DNA of 64,000 nucleotides from Nocardia xishanensis NBRC 101358. Lineage in GTDB: Bacteria; Actinomycetota; Actinomycetes; Mycobacteriales; Mycobacteriaceae. Every line of letters starts with the position of its first letter. Position 1 is the stretch's first letter. The notes under the pieces are model-generated. The model was not told where the DNA came from, made no database searches, and saw only the letters and a list, made by a program, of their open reading frames with translations. Positions 26,601 through 55,800 of this stretch are shown in pieces. Both the position numbers and the translations under genes were made by a program. Location of the stretch: assembly GCF_001613365.1 (NCBI RefSeq), contig NZ_BDCF01000012.1:124001-188000 (forward strand), in the 5' to 3' direction.

Positions 26601-29600
26601 ACCACGCTCGACACAACGATCGACCACAGCAGCGACATCCGCCTCCACACCGGAAAGCACCACCGACGACGGACCATTCACCGCCGCGATCGATACGTCC
26701 CCAGCCAGCAACGGCAGCACGTCGACCTCCGACGCACCGACCGCCACCATCGCCCCACCGGCGGGCAGCGCCTGCATCAATCGGCCACGCGCCGCGACCA
26801 ACACACACGCATCCGCCAAAGACAACACCCCAGCCACATGCGCAGCCGCGACCTCACCGATCGAATGACCCGCCACCACATCGGGCCGCACACCCCACGA
26901 CTCGAGCAAACGGAACAACGCCACCTCGAACGCGAACAAACCCGCCTGCGCGAACACCGTCGAATCGACCACAGCATCATCGGACAACGCATCGACAAGC
27001 GAAACCGACTGCCCCAGAAGCGGATCCAGCTCAGCAACGATCGCATCGAAAGCCTCGGCGAACACCGGATACGCCACGCGCAGCTCAGCCGCCATACCCG
27101 CCCACTGCGCACCCTGCCCGGAGAACACCAGACCGGTCGAACCCGACACCACGCGACCGGTCACGACACCGGGAACGATTTCAGAGCGACCCAGCGCTTG
27201 TGTGGCAGCTAGCAGGCCGTCGCGCTCGGCCGACAACACCACGGCCCGATGGTCGAACAACGCTCTCGAAGTGATGAGCGAGAATCCGACATCGATGGGG
27301 TCCTGGTCCTGATCGGCCACATGCGAAGCAAGGCGGGCAGCCTGACCGGCAAGAGCCTCACCACTACGCGCCGAAACCACCCACGGCAGCACGCCGCCCG
27401 CCGAAACAGGCTCGACCACCGGCGCCTGCTCCACGTCCGGAGCCGAGTTCGCGACCGGGGCCTGTTGGACGATGAGGTGAGCGTTCGTGCCGCTGAGTCC
27501 GAACGACGACACACCCGCACGACGCGGCCGATCGACCTCCGGCCACGGCACCGACTCGGTCAGCAACCGCACATAGCCCTCGGACCAATCGACCTTGCTG
27601 CTGGGCTGATCGACATGCAGGGTCCGGGGCAACACCCCGTGCTGCATCGCCATGACCATCTTGATCACACCACCCACACCGGCAGCAGCCTGAGCGTGAC
27701 CGATATTGGACTTCAACGACCCCAACCACAACGGACGATCCGCACCACGATCCTGACCATAGGTAGCCAGCAGCGCTTGGGCTTCGATCGGATCACCCAA
27801 AGTCGTCCCGGTCCCATGAGCTTCCACAGCGTCGACCTCGACCGGAGACACTCCCGCATTCGCGAGGGCTTGGCGAATCACCCGCTGCTGCGACGGACCA
27901 TTCGGGGCAGTAAATCCGTTCGACGCACCATCCTGATTCACCGCCGAACCGGCGATCACCGCGAGGACTTGATGACCGTTGCGCTGCGCGTCCGACAACC
28001 GCTCCAACACCAACACGCCAACACCTTCGGACCAGGCGACGCCATCGGCGGTATCGGCGAAGGACTTACAGCGCCCGTCCGGCGCCAAGCCGCGCTGCCT
28101 GCTGAACTCGACGAACATGTCGGGGGTGGCCATGACCGCCACACCACCGGCCAACGCCAGATCACATTCCCCCGACCGCAACGACTGCCCGGCCAAATGC
28201 AGTGCCACCAGCGACGACGAGCACGCGGTATCGACGGTGACCGACGGCCCTTCCAGACCGAACACATACGACACACGGCCGGACACCAAGCTGCCGCCGG
28301 TGCTGCTGCCGGTCCCGGTCGCTTGCGCGTAGTCGTGGTACATCACACCGGTGAACACGCCCGTCGAGCTGCCACGCAGCACCGCGGGATCGACACCGGC
28401 GCGTTCCAATGCCTCCCAGGAGACCTCCAACAGCAGCCGCTGCTGCGGATCCATCATCACGGCTTCGTTGGGACTGATCCCGAAGAAATCCGCGTCGAAT
28501 TCACCCGCCGAGTACAAGAATCCGCCGTGCCGGGCGTACGTCTTGCGCGCCTTGCCGGGTTCCGGGTCGTAGATGCCCTCGACATCCCAGCCGCGGTCGA
28601 CCGGCATCTCACCGGTGGTGTCGCCACCGGAGAGGACCAACCGCCACAGATCTTCCGGCGACGCGACGCCGCCCGGGTAGCGGCAGCTCATCGCCACCAC
28701 CGCGATCGGCTCGTCGTCGACCGCTCTGCCGGCGGTGACCTCGATGTCCTGCCCCGCGCCGGTGAGTTGGGCATCGATGAACTCGGCGACGATCTGCGGG
28801 TTCGGGTGATCGAAGATGAGGGTGGCCGGCAGTTGCAGACCGGTCGCGGCGTTGAGTTTGTTGCGGAACTCGATAGCCCGCAGCGAGTCGAAACCGAGCT
28901 GCTGGAAGGCGTTGTGGGGTTCGACAGCGTCGGGAGAGGCGTGTCCGAGTACCTCGGCGGCCACCGAGCGGACGAGATCGAGCAGAGCGCTCTTGCGATC
29001 GGTCTCGGAGAGACCGGCCAGCTTTCGCGCGAAAGCCTGACCCGCTGCCGTTCGTGTGTGGCGGCGCACGGGGACCGGGGCGATCGCGCGGAGCAAGGCC
29101 GGGATCTGCTCACCGCGAGTCCGCAGCACGGCCGGGTCGATCCGTAGCGGCACCAGCTGGGCGGTATCGGTGGCTATCGCCGCATCGAACAAGGCCAGAC
29201 CATCGGCCTCGGTCAACGGCGGGAAGCCTTGCCTGCGCATCCGATCGAAGTCGTCCTCGGACAGCTCGGCGCCGAGCCCGCTCGATCGCGCCCACAGGCC
29301 GTAGTCGAGGGAGGTCGCGGGTAGACCCAGGCTGTGACGATGCGCGGCGAGGGCGTCGAGGAAGACGTTCGCGGCGGCGTAATTCGCTTGGCCTGCGGTC
29401 AGAACCAGTCCACCCGCGGACGACACCAGCACGAACAGCGACAACGGGTGATCGCGAGTGAGTTCGTGCAGATGCCACGCCGCGTCGAGCTTGGGCCGGA
29501 ACACGTGGTCGATCCGGTCCGGCGTGATCGACTCGATCAGGCCGTTGTCGGCGGTTCCGGCCGCGTGCACCACGCCCACCAGCGGATGCTGCTCCGGGAC

Positions 29601-32600
29601 GCTGTCCAGCAGCGCGGCCAGAGCGGACCGATCGGACACATCACACGCGGCAATGGTCACCTCGGCGCCGAGTTCGGCCAACTCATCAAGCAACTCGGCG
29701 GCGCCCGGGGCATCCTGGCCACGCCGCGATGTCAGAAGCAGTTGGCGCACACTGTGTTCGGTCACCAGGTGGCGAGCGATCACGGCACCCAGACCGCCGG
29801 TGCCGCCGGTTATCAGCACGGTGCCCGGCTCCGTCAGCCGGGCGATCGCGCCGGGTGCGTGGCGGGTCAAACGCGGCACGAGCAGGGTCGTGCCGCGGAG
29901 CGCGGCTTCCGGTTCCGCCGCAGCAGCCGCTGCGACAGCAACCGGGTCCTGATCCAAGTCGTCCCGTTCCACGTCGAGAAGCTGGAATCGACCCGGATGT
30001 TCCGCCTGCGCCGCACGCAACAGTCCCCACACCGGCGACTGCCCCAGGTCCACCTGCTCCGAATCGGCCACGGCCACAGCTTGTCTGGTGAGAACGACCA
30101 AACGAGAACCGTCGAAGCGGCTATCGGCCAGCCAGCGTTGGACAGCGTCGAGAACGCCGGTCGCAGCCTGCCGTGCGGCCTGCGGCGGCGCGGCGTCGTG
30201 GCGGGGGCACTCGAGCAACACGAGCTCGGGAACAACCCGGTCGGGATTCGCGTCGAGATCGGCGATCAACGCCGCGAGGTCACCGTAGCCGCGCACTTCA
30301 CCGGAACTCCGGTCCGAGCCGAGTATCGCCACACGGCCCGGCTCGACCGGCCCAGCCGACAGCGGCGGAACGGTAACCCAATCCACGCCGAAAAGCGCCT
30401 CCGACACCCGGTCCGCGCTCAGACGATCAGCCGACACCGGCCGGGAAACCAAGGCTCCGACCGACAGCACCGGGTAGCCCTGCTCATCGGCAATCCGCAC
30501 GGCGAACCTATCGCCCTGAAGCAGAATGCGGACCCGCACCGCCGCGGCGCCGGCCGAGTGCACCACCACCCGGTTCCAGGTGAACGGCAGCGCGGGGAAG
30601 CCCTCGAGGCCACCGCGAAGACCGTGAACTATCCCGGCATGCAACGCCGAATCGAACAACGCCGGATGAATCCCGAAACCTTTGGCGTCCTGCGGATCCG
30701 GTAGCGAAACCTCGGCGAACAATTCATCGCCGCGTTGCCATGCCGCCTGCAAACCTTGGAAGAACGGGCCGTACCCGTAGCCGACGTCGAGCAGCTCGTC
30801 GTATACGCCATCGAGGGGCAACGACTGCGCACCGGCCGGAGGCCACGAAGTCAGATCGAAATCGGCCACCACCTCACCCGGAGCGAGTACGCCCTCGGCG
30901 TGCAGCAACCACGGACCCTCGCCGGCCTGCCGCGAATGGACACTCAGCCGTCGACGACCGGCATCGTCGGCAGCGGCCACCACGACCTGCACCGCGACAC
31001 TGCCTTCGGCGGGCAATGCCAACGGGGTGTGCAGGACGAGCTCGTCCACCACAGCACAACCCAGGACGCCGCCGACGTAACTGGCCAGCTCGACAAAACC
31101 GGTGCCAGGCAGCAAAACGGTCCCGAGCACGCTGTGGTCGGCCAACCACTCCACCGAGTCCACCGACCATCGGCCCGTGAAGCTCACGCCCGAATCCGGA
31201 TGCGACACAACGGCGCCCAGCAATGGGTGATCCACCGCATCGAGACCGGCAGAGCCGACCCCACCCAGTTCGGCTCCCAGCCACGACTGCGCCAGCACCT
31301 GCTTGGCATCGAGCCAGAAGCGCTCGTGTTGGAAGGCGTAGGTAGGCAAGTCGATTCGCCGCCCCCCGGAACCGGCGTAGAAGCCAGCCCAGTCCACCGC
31401 GGCGCCGGACACGAACAACCCGGCGACCCCGCCCAGCACCGTGGACGGATCGGCGTTGTCGCGACGCGCCAGCGCCACCACCGCGGCAGCCCCGTCGTCG
31501 AGAGTCTGGGCGACCATCGGGGTCAGAACCGCATCGGGTCCGACCTCGGCGAACCTGGACACGCCCATACCCGCCATCGCGGCGACCGCATCGGCGAAGC
31601 GCACCGTGTCACGGACCTGACCCACCCAATACGACGGATCCGACATCTCGTCGGTCACCCGCGCACCGGTCACCGTCGACACCAACGGCATGGTCGGACG
31701 GGCGAACGTCAAACCCTCTACCACCGAAGCGAACTCGGTAAGCATCGGCTCCATCGACGCCGAATGGAAAGCATGCGACACCCGCAACCGACGCGTCCGC
31801 CAACCACGCTCGACACACACCTCGACAACAGCGGCAACCGCGTCCTCCACACCGGAGAGCACCACCGACGACGGACCATTGATCGCCGCGATCGACACCC
31901 CCTCAGTCAGCAACGGCAGCACATCGACCTCCGACGCGCCCACTGCGACCATCGCACCACCGGCGGGCAGCGCCTGCATCAATCTGCCACGCGCAGCGAC
32001 CAACACACACGCATCCGCCAAAGACAGCACCCCGGCCACATGCGCGGCCGCGATTTCACCGATCGAATGACCCGCCACCACATCCGCACGGACACCCCAC
32101 GACTCGAGCAGACGGAACAACGCCACCTCGAACGCGAACAAACCCGCCTGCGCGAACACAGTCCGATCGACGAGATCGCTGGACGACAGAGCCTCGTCCA
32201 GCGAAACCGACTGTCCGAGCATCGGATCCAGCTCAGCGACGATCGCATCGAAGGCCTCGGCGAACACCGGATACGCCGCACGCAGCTCGGCGGCCATACC
32301 CGCCCACTGCGCCCCCTGCCCGGAGAACACCACACCCGTCGAACCCGACACCACACGACCTGTCACCACACCGGCAGTGGCTTCAGCGCGACCCAGCGCC
32401 CGCGCTCCCACCAGCAGACCATCGCGGTCATCGGCCAAGACAACCGCGCGATGCTCGAAGACAGCGCGCGTGGACGCCAGCGAGAAACCGACATCCACCG
32501 GATCCAGCCCGTGATCACCCGCATGCGTCGCCAGGCGGGCGCCCTGACCGGCCAAAGCCTCACCACTGCGCGCCGAAACCACCCACGGCAGCAACCCACC

Positions 32601-34018
32601 GGCCGGGACGGTCTTCACCACCGGCGCCGGAGCCTGATCCGCCGCCGGCTCGGTCGCCGGGGCTTCTTCCACGATGACGTGAGCGTTCGTGCCGCTGATA
32701 CCGAAGGACGAGATGCCGGCACGACGCGGACGATCTGCCACCGTCCAAGGCACCGGCTCGGTCAGCAGCCGGACATGGCCCTCGCTCCAGTCGACCTTGG
32801 TGCTGGGTCGATCCACGTGCAGGGTCTGGGGCAGCACGCCGTGCTGCATCGCCATGACCATCTTGATCACACCGCCGACGCCCGCCGCGGCTTGGGAGTG
32901 ACCGATGTTGGACTTCAACGATCCCAGCCACAACGGACGATCCGCAGCGCGGTCCTGTCCGTAGGTCGCCAGTAGCGCTTGGGCTTCGATCGGATCACCC
33001 AAGGTCGTGCCGGTGCCGTGAGCTTCGACGACGTCTACATCGGCCGGGGACACCCCGGCATTCGCCAACGCCGCCCGAATCACCCGGCGCTGCGACGGAC
33101 CATTCGGCGCGGTCAAACCATTCGACGCACCGTCCTGATTCACCGCCGAGCCTGCGATCACCGCAAGAATCCGATGGCCGTTGCGCTGAGCGTCGGACAA
33201 ACGCTCCAACACCAGGACGCCGACGCCTTCCGACCAGCCCACCCCATCGGCGGCGTCGGCGAAGGACTTACACCGTCCATCCGCGGCCAGCCCTCGCTGA
33301 CGGCTGAACTCCACGAAGGTCTCCGGCGTGGCCATCACCGCCACACCGCCGGCCAACGCGAGATCGCACTCACCCGCCCGCAACGACGCCGCGGCCGAAT
33401 GCATTGCCACCAGCGACGACGAGCACGCCGTGTCCACGGTGACCGACGGCCCTTCCAGGCCGAACACATACGACACCCGACCGGACGCGATGGATCCCGA
33501 ATTCGCATTGGCCGGATAGTCGTGATACATCATGCCGACCCACACACCGGTCCGGCTTCCCTTCAGCGAGCCGGGGTCGACGCCTGCCCGCTCGAACGCC
33601 TCCCACGATGTTTCCAGCAGCAGGAACTGCTGCGGATCCATCAATGCCGCCTCATTGGGACTGATACCGAAGAACGCCGGATCGAATTCACCCGCCGAAT
33701 GCAGGAAACCGCCCTCACGGGTATAGGTGCTGTTCGGCGTCTCGCCGGTGGAATCGTAGAGACGATCGGTATCCCAGCCGCGATTCACGGGAAACTCCGT
33801 GGTCGCGTCGACCCCATCCGCGACCAACGTCCACAGGTCCTCAGGAGAATCGACGCCACCCGGATACCGACATGCCATACCGACAATCGCGATCGGCTCG
33901 CGAAGGGCTGCGTCGAGCTGGCGGTTGCGAGCGCGCAACCGCTCGGTCTCCTTGAGCGAGACACGCAACGCCTGAGCTAGCTTCTGAGAATTGTCGTCGG
34001 GCTTCGTCATTGTCGCCA

Positions 34019-34019
<1 letters not shown>
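17676..34019 (-). CDS. PKS-3: type I modular polyketide synthase, modules 6-8 plus thioesterase
   Basis: 5447 residues; the last synthase of the line. An N-terminal charged helix (SQKLAQALRVSLKETERLRA) is a docking coiled coil. Module 6: KS Cys199, AT Ser652, DH His962/Asp1123, KR Tyr1547, ACP Ser1712. Module 7: KS Cys1933, AT Ser2386, DH His2691/Asp2860, KR Tyr3265, ACP Ser3426. Module 8: KS Cys3645, AT Ser4095, DH His4395/Asp4563, KR Tyr4957, ACP Ser5122. The thioesterase follows, with GYSSGG (Ser5305) and His5426 in RADHF; it releases or cyclises the chain. All ATs have GHSIGE and HAFH, so malonyl-CoA is expected; there is no enoylreductase. KR7 has Ala3129 in place of the last glycine of TGxxGxxG, and DH7 has HxxxD instead of HxxxG. 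KR6 and KR8 lack the LDD motif. ATG 34019 shares one base with the TGA of PKS-2 (TGATG). The frame stays open upstream to 34775, but that overlaps PKS-2 and is not coding. Confidence 0.97.
22324..22622. repeat. 299-bp near-perfect repeat, copy in KS8
   Basis: This stretch near the end of the KS domain of module 8 matches 38073-38371 in KS5 with two mismatches by eye. It points to recent recombination or gene conversion between genes PKS-3 and PKS-2. Confidence 0.85.
26893..27083. repeat. 191-bp perfect repeat, copy in AT7
   Basis: Identical, base for base, to 37500-37690 in AT5 of PKS-2. It covers the N-terminal part of the acyltransferase core. Identity at silent positions shows it was copied recently rather than kept by selection on the protein. 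Confidence 0.9.
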
Positions 34020-49866
<15,847 letters not shown>

Positions 49867-49870
<4 letters not shown>

Positions 49871-52800
49871 GCTGGTCCAAACTCCTCGTCGATCAGGTCG
49901 AAAAGCTCACTGTCGGAATGGAAGTCGAGCTCGTCATACGCGTCGCCCGGCGACCTGCCGGTCAGATAGGTGCGCAGGCGCTCGTTGACGCCCCGCAACC
50001 CGGCGACGGTCTCGTCGTTGTCGCTGCTATTGGCGATGATCTGCTCGAGCAGTGCCTCGAGCCGCGCGATATCGTCGGGCACGGCCGATGTCGGTTGCGC
50101 GGGCGCTGTCGCCACGGTCTGTACCAGAAGGTAGTCGGCGACATCTCCCGCGGTCGGGTAGTCGAAGACCAAGGTCGAGGGCAGCGACAGACCCGTCATC
50201 CTCGAGAGCCGGTTCCGGAACTCGACGCCGCCGAGGGAATCGAAGCCGAGTTCGCTGAAGCCGCGATCGGGTCCGATGTCGTCGGCCGACCCGTAACCGA
50301 GCACCGCCGCCGCGTGGTCCCGCACCAGATCCAGGACGACCCCGCGTCGCCTCGCCTCCGCCACACCGTGCAAACGCTCGCCGAGCGATAGTTCACCACT
50401 CGATGCCGTGGCCGACCGGCCGCGTGCGCGAACGAACCCGCGCAGCACTGCCGGAATCGGACCGGTGTGCGCTTCCATGCGCAGTTTGTCGATATCCAGA
50501 TGCAACAGCGCTGGCACCGGTTCGGTTGTGGTCAGTGATTCATCGAACAACCGCAGGCCGTCGGCGCGGTTCAGTGGAGCCAGGCCAAGTCGCTCCAACC
50601 GGCTCATGGCGGTGCGATCCAGCGCGCCGGTCATGCCGATGTCCTGCTGCCACGGGCCCCACGCGAGTGCGAGTGCCGGTAGTCCCGCGGCGCGGCGTCG
50701 CATCGCGAGGGCGTCCAGGAAACTGTTCGCGGCAGAGTAGTTCGCTTGCCCGGCCGAACCGATCATTCCGGCGATCGAGGAGAACATCACGAACACCGAC
50801 AGATTCATGTCCAGGGTGAGCTCGTGCAGATGCCACGCCGCATCGGCCTTGGCAGCGAACACCCGATCGACTTGGTCACCGGTAAGCGTGTGGAACGCGC
50901 TGTCGTCGAGCACGCCCGCGGTGTGGACGACACCGGTGAGAGGATGCTCCGCGGGCAGGGCGGACAGCAGATCTCCGAGCGCGTCGCGGTCGGTGACATC
51001 GCAGGCGGCAATCCGCACCTCGGCGCCGGATCGGGACAGTTCCGCCACGAGTTCCATCGCGCCGTCGGCATGCTCGCCACGGCGCGAGACCAGCAATAGT
51101 CGCCGCACACCGTGCGTGGTGACCAGATGCCGGGCCAGCAGCGCGCCCAATCCCCCGGTCCCGCCGGTGATCAGAACGGTTCCGGACCCGAACGATACTC
51201 GGTCGGCCGCCGGAGAGGGCAGTGCCTCCAGTCGCGGTACCAGGACGCGGTCGCCCCGCACTGCCACCTGCGGCTCCCCGGTGTCGAGCACGGCTCGTAT
51301 CGAGCCGGCCGAAATGTGCTGTGCACCATCGGGCTCGCTTGCGTCGAGCAGCACGATCCGCTCCGGGTATTCGGTCTGAGCGCTACGTATCAGCCCCCAT
51401 ACCGCGGCCGATGAGGTATCCGGCGTCTCATCGGGAAGTGCTGCCGCACGGCTGGTCAGCACAACCAGCTGCGACCGCCCGAATCGCTCGTCGGCCAACC
51501 AGTCACGCACCGTGTGCAAGGCGGCATGGACCCGGTCGCGCGCGGTTCGCTGCGAATCACCCCGCAGTGCAGCAGCTTCGGACCACACTACGACCTCCGG
51601 GACGACCGAAGCCGAAGCGAGCTCCGTCAGATCCGAATACCGCTCGTCGATTCCGTCCACATGCGCGGCTCCGAGCACGGCCACGCTACCGGTCGGGATG
51701 TGCCCGTCGGGCATCTCCGCCGGCACCCAGCGCAACCCGTACCGTGCCGCGCGTCCGCCCGGCAACATGGCGCGGAACTGCTGGACGTCGTAGGAACGCA
51801 TGACGGCTTCGTCGATGGTGACCACCGGATTTCCGTCCTGGTCGACGGCCACGACGGTGATCGCCTCACCATTGCGCCGGATGGCCATCACCCGCAACGT
51901 CCGGACGGTGGACGCGGAGTAGATTTGCGTTCCGCCCCAACGGAACAAGAGTTTGCCCTCGCCGGGATTGCCCTTGTGGTCGGGCCAGATCAGACAGGCG
52001 ATTCCCGCATGCATCACCATGTCGAGCAGCGCTGGATGTAGCTGGAACCGTTCGGCCGGGAATTCCTGGTTCAGGGTGACCTCGGAGAAAACCGTGTCAC
52101 CGCTGCGCCATGCGGCATCGACGCCGATGAACGAGGCACCGTATTCCAGTCCGGCGGCACGCGCCACCTGGGCCGGGATCCATTCGGTATCCACCGGTTC
52201 GGCGTCGACCGGCGGCCACGGCGCGTTTCGCAGCATGTCCATCAGTCCGATGTCGATCAGCTGCCGACTGCTCAGCAGACCACTGGCGTTGCGCGTCCAC
52301 TCGCTGTCGGCCCTGTCGCCGGTGAGGCGGTAGTGGAACGTGAACGATCTACGTCCCGTGGAATCCGGTTCCCGCACCAGTACCTGGAGTTCGACCTCGC
52401 CGTCCGCCGGCGGGAGGATCGGCGCCTCGAGCGTGAGCTCCTCCACCGCGCCGCACCCGATCCGCGGAGCCGCGACCAGCAGCATCTCCATGAGCGCGGC
52501 ACTCGGGACGAGCACCACGCCGTAGGTGGTGTGGTCAGCGATCCATGGATGGGTGCGCAGCGAGAGCCGCCCCGTGAACAGCCACTCGTCGCGGTCGGCC
52601 ACTCGCACCACGTCGGTGAGCAGCGGGTGTTCCGAGGTCGCGTTCCGGGTCTCCCCGATGCTGGGTTCGAGCCAGTACCGCCGATGTTCGAAGGCGTAGG
52701 TGGGCAGAGCAATTCGCGAAACCTGGCGGGTGGCGAACACCGGATTCCAGTCGATGGCAGATCCGGCGGTGTGCGCGTGGCCGAGCATGGTCAGGAACTG

Positions 52801-55800
52801 CTCGACCTCGTCGTGATCCCGGCGGGCCGCCGCGGCGACCACAGATCGAGCCTCGACCTCCTCGGGAAGCGTGTGCCGCGTCATCGCCGCGAGCACCGCG
52901 TCGGGTCCGACTTCGAGGAACCGGCGCACACCCGACGCCACCAGCGTCTCGACACCGGGCGCGAAACGCACCGCGGCGCGCACCTGCGACACCCAGTACC
53001 CCGGATCAAGGATCTCGTCGCCGGCTATCCGGCCGGAAATGTTGGACACCAACGGAATCCGTGGAGCGTTGAAGGTCACTCCCGCAACCAGCGCCTCGAA
53101 CTCGGCCAGCATCGGCTCCATCCGATGGGAATGGAACGCATGCGACACCCGCAACCGGCTCGTCTTGCGCCCCTGCTCGGTGAACTGCCGATCGATCTCG
53201 TCGACGGCGTCCTCGTCACCCGAGACCACCACGGCCGCGGGCGCGTTGACCGCCGCGATCGACACCCGGCCACCGAATCCGGCGATCACCGCGCCGACCG
53301 CGGCCTCGGACGCGGCGACCGCGAGCATCGCGCCGCCCTCCGGCAGCGCGTCCATCAGCCGCCCTCGTGCCGCGACCAGCGCGCAGGCGTCTTCCAGCGA
53401 CCACACACCGGCGACATACGCCGCGGCCAGTTCACCGATCGAATGTCCGATCAACACATCCGGGACAACTCCGAACGACTCCAGCAGCCGATACAGCGCC
53501 ACTTCGAACGCGAACAACGCGGGCTGGGTCAAGCGTGTCCGATCCAGAATCCCGGTCTCCTCGGCGACTCCCTGATCGTCGATCAGGTGTCCGGTGAACA
53601 TCGCTTGCTTCAATGAAGATCCCAGCAAGGGATCGAACCGAGCGCACACGTCGTCCAGCGCCGCGGCGAATGCCGGGAAGGCATCGGAGAGACCCGCGCC
53701 CATACCGACCCGCTGCGCGCCCTGACCGGTGAACAGGAACGCGGTCTTCCCGGAGCCCACCGTGCCCGAAACCACTCCGGCCGACGGAGATCCGGCGGCG
53801 AGCGCCGCCAGCCGAGCCAGCAGCTCGTCGCGATCACCGCCCACGATCACCGCCCTGGACTCGTGCTGCGTACGTGTCGTCGCGAGCGAATACGCCACCC
53901 CCACCGGATCGGCGTCGGGGTGATCGGCCAGCCACTGTTGCAGTTTCGCGGCCTGTGCTCGGAGGGCGGTCTCGTTCTTGGCCGATATCAGCCATGGCAC
54001 CACCGTCTGTGGATGGTGGGTGGCCGGTGGCGGTACGACCGACCGCGCGGCGGGCGCTTCCTCGAGGATGGCGTGCGCGTTGGTGCCGCTGACACCGAAC
54101 GACGACACGCCCGCTCGACGGACCCGTCCACCGGCAGGCCAGGGCTGAGCCTCGGTCAACAGCTGGACATCGCCCGCGGACCAGTCCACATGTTGGCTCG
54201 GCTCGTCCGCGTGCAATGTCTTGGGCAGGGTTTCGTGTCGCAGCGCCTGCACCATCTTGATCACGCCGCCGACACCTGCCGCGGCCACGGTGTGACCGAT
54301 ATTCGATTTGATCGATCCGATGCGCAGCGGCTCCCGATTCCCACGCTCCTGCCCGTATGCGGCGATCAACGCGTTCGCCTCGATGGGATCCCCCAGCGGA
54401 GTGCCCGTCCCGTGCGCTTCCACCGCATCCACGTCGGCAGGTGTGAGCCCGGCATTCGCGAGGGCCTGCGCGATCACTCGCTCCTGCGACGGACCGTTCG
54501 GCGCCGTCAGGCCATTGCTCGCACCGTCCTGATTCACCGCGCTGCCCCGGACGACGGCCAGGATGTCGTGGCCGAGCCGCTGCGCGTCCGACAGCCGCTC
54601 CAAGACCAGTACGCCCACGCCTTCGGCGAAGGCCACACCGTCGGCCGCCGCGGAGAAGGCCTTGCAGCGACCATCCGGCGACAGGCCACGTTGCCGCGCG
54701 AAATCCACGGAAAGATAAGGGGTTGCGGCCACGGTGACGCCGCCCGCCAAGGCCAGCGATGTTTCGCCCTGACGCAATGCCTGGCACGCCAGGTGCAAGG
54801 CGACCAATGATGACGAGCATGCGGTATCGATCGTGACCGCTGGCCCCTCGAGGCCGAATACGTACGCGACGCGGCCGGAGACGACACTGTGGGTAGTGCC
54901 GGTCAGCCGGTAGCCCTCGAGGTCGCCGGTGACGCGGTCGACGTAGCCCGAGGCGCACGCGCCCGCGAACACGCCGGTATCGCTGCCGCGCAACGTGACC
55001 GGGTCGATTCCGGATCGCTCCAATGCCTCCCAGGAGGCTTCCAGCAGCAACCGCTGCTGCGGATCCATCGCCAAGGCCTCGCGCGGGCTGATTCCGAAGA
55101 ATCCGGCGTCGAAATCAGCTGCGTCGTCGAGGAATCCGCCGCCACGGCTGTAGACCGTCCCCGGTTTGTCCGGATCCTGGTCGATCAACTGCTCGAGATT
55201 CCAGCCGCGATCGTTCGGGAATTCCGTGGTGGCATCGATACCCGACCGCACCAGATCCCACAACTGCTCCGGGGTTCGGACGCCGCCGGGGAACCGGCAG
55301 CTCATGCCGACGATCGCGATGGGCTCGTCCACGCGGACGCGACGCGACATCCGGGTCGTCTTGGCACCGGACTCCGTTCCGGCGATCTTGGAGTGCAAGA
55401 GGGTGGCGACCGCCGCGGCGGTGGGGTGGTCGAAGACCAGGGTGGACGGCAGCGGGACGCCGGTGGCCTTGGACAGCCGGTTGCGGAATTCGACCCCGCC
55501 GAGCGAGTCGAATCCCAAAGCGTCGAATCGCTGGTCGGGACTGATGTCTTCGGCGGAACCGTGGCCGAGCACGGCTGCCGCGTGCTCCCGGACCACGTCG
55601 AGCACCACCTCGGCGCGTTTGGCCTCCGGTACGCCGCTCAGCCGGGTGCCCAGCGAACTCGACGCGGCCGCGGGCCGGTCCGTGGTGCGGGGCAGGAAGC
55701 CGCGGAGCACCGCGGGCACCGCACCGTCGCGCGCTTCGCGTCGCAGCTCCGCCGGGTCGAACCCGATCGCTGCCACGTGTGCGGTGGCGCGGCCGGTCGC

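Noticed and set aside
22437..29147. Several other + strand open frames of 600-750 codons inside PKS-3
   Set aside because: They share the same antisense composition, repeat at every module, and have no ribosome sites or protein motifs.
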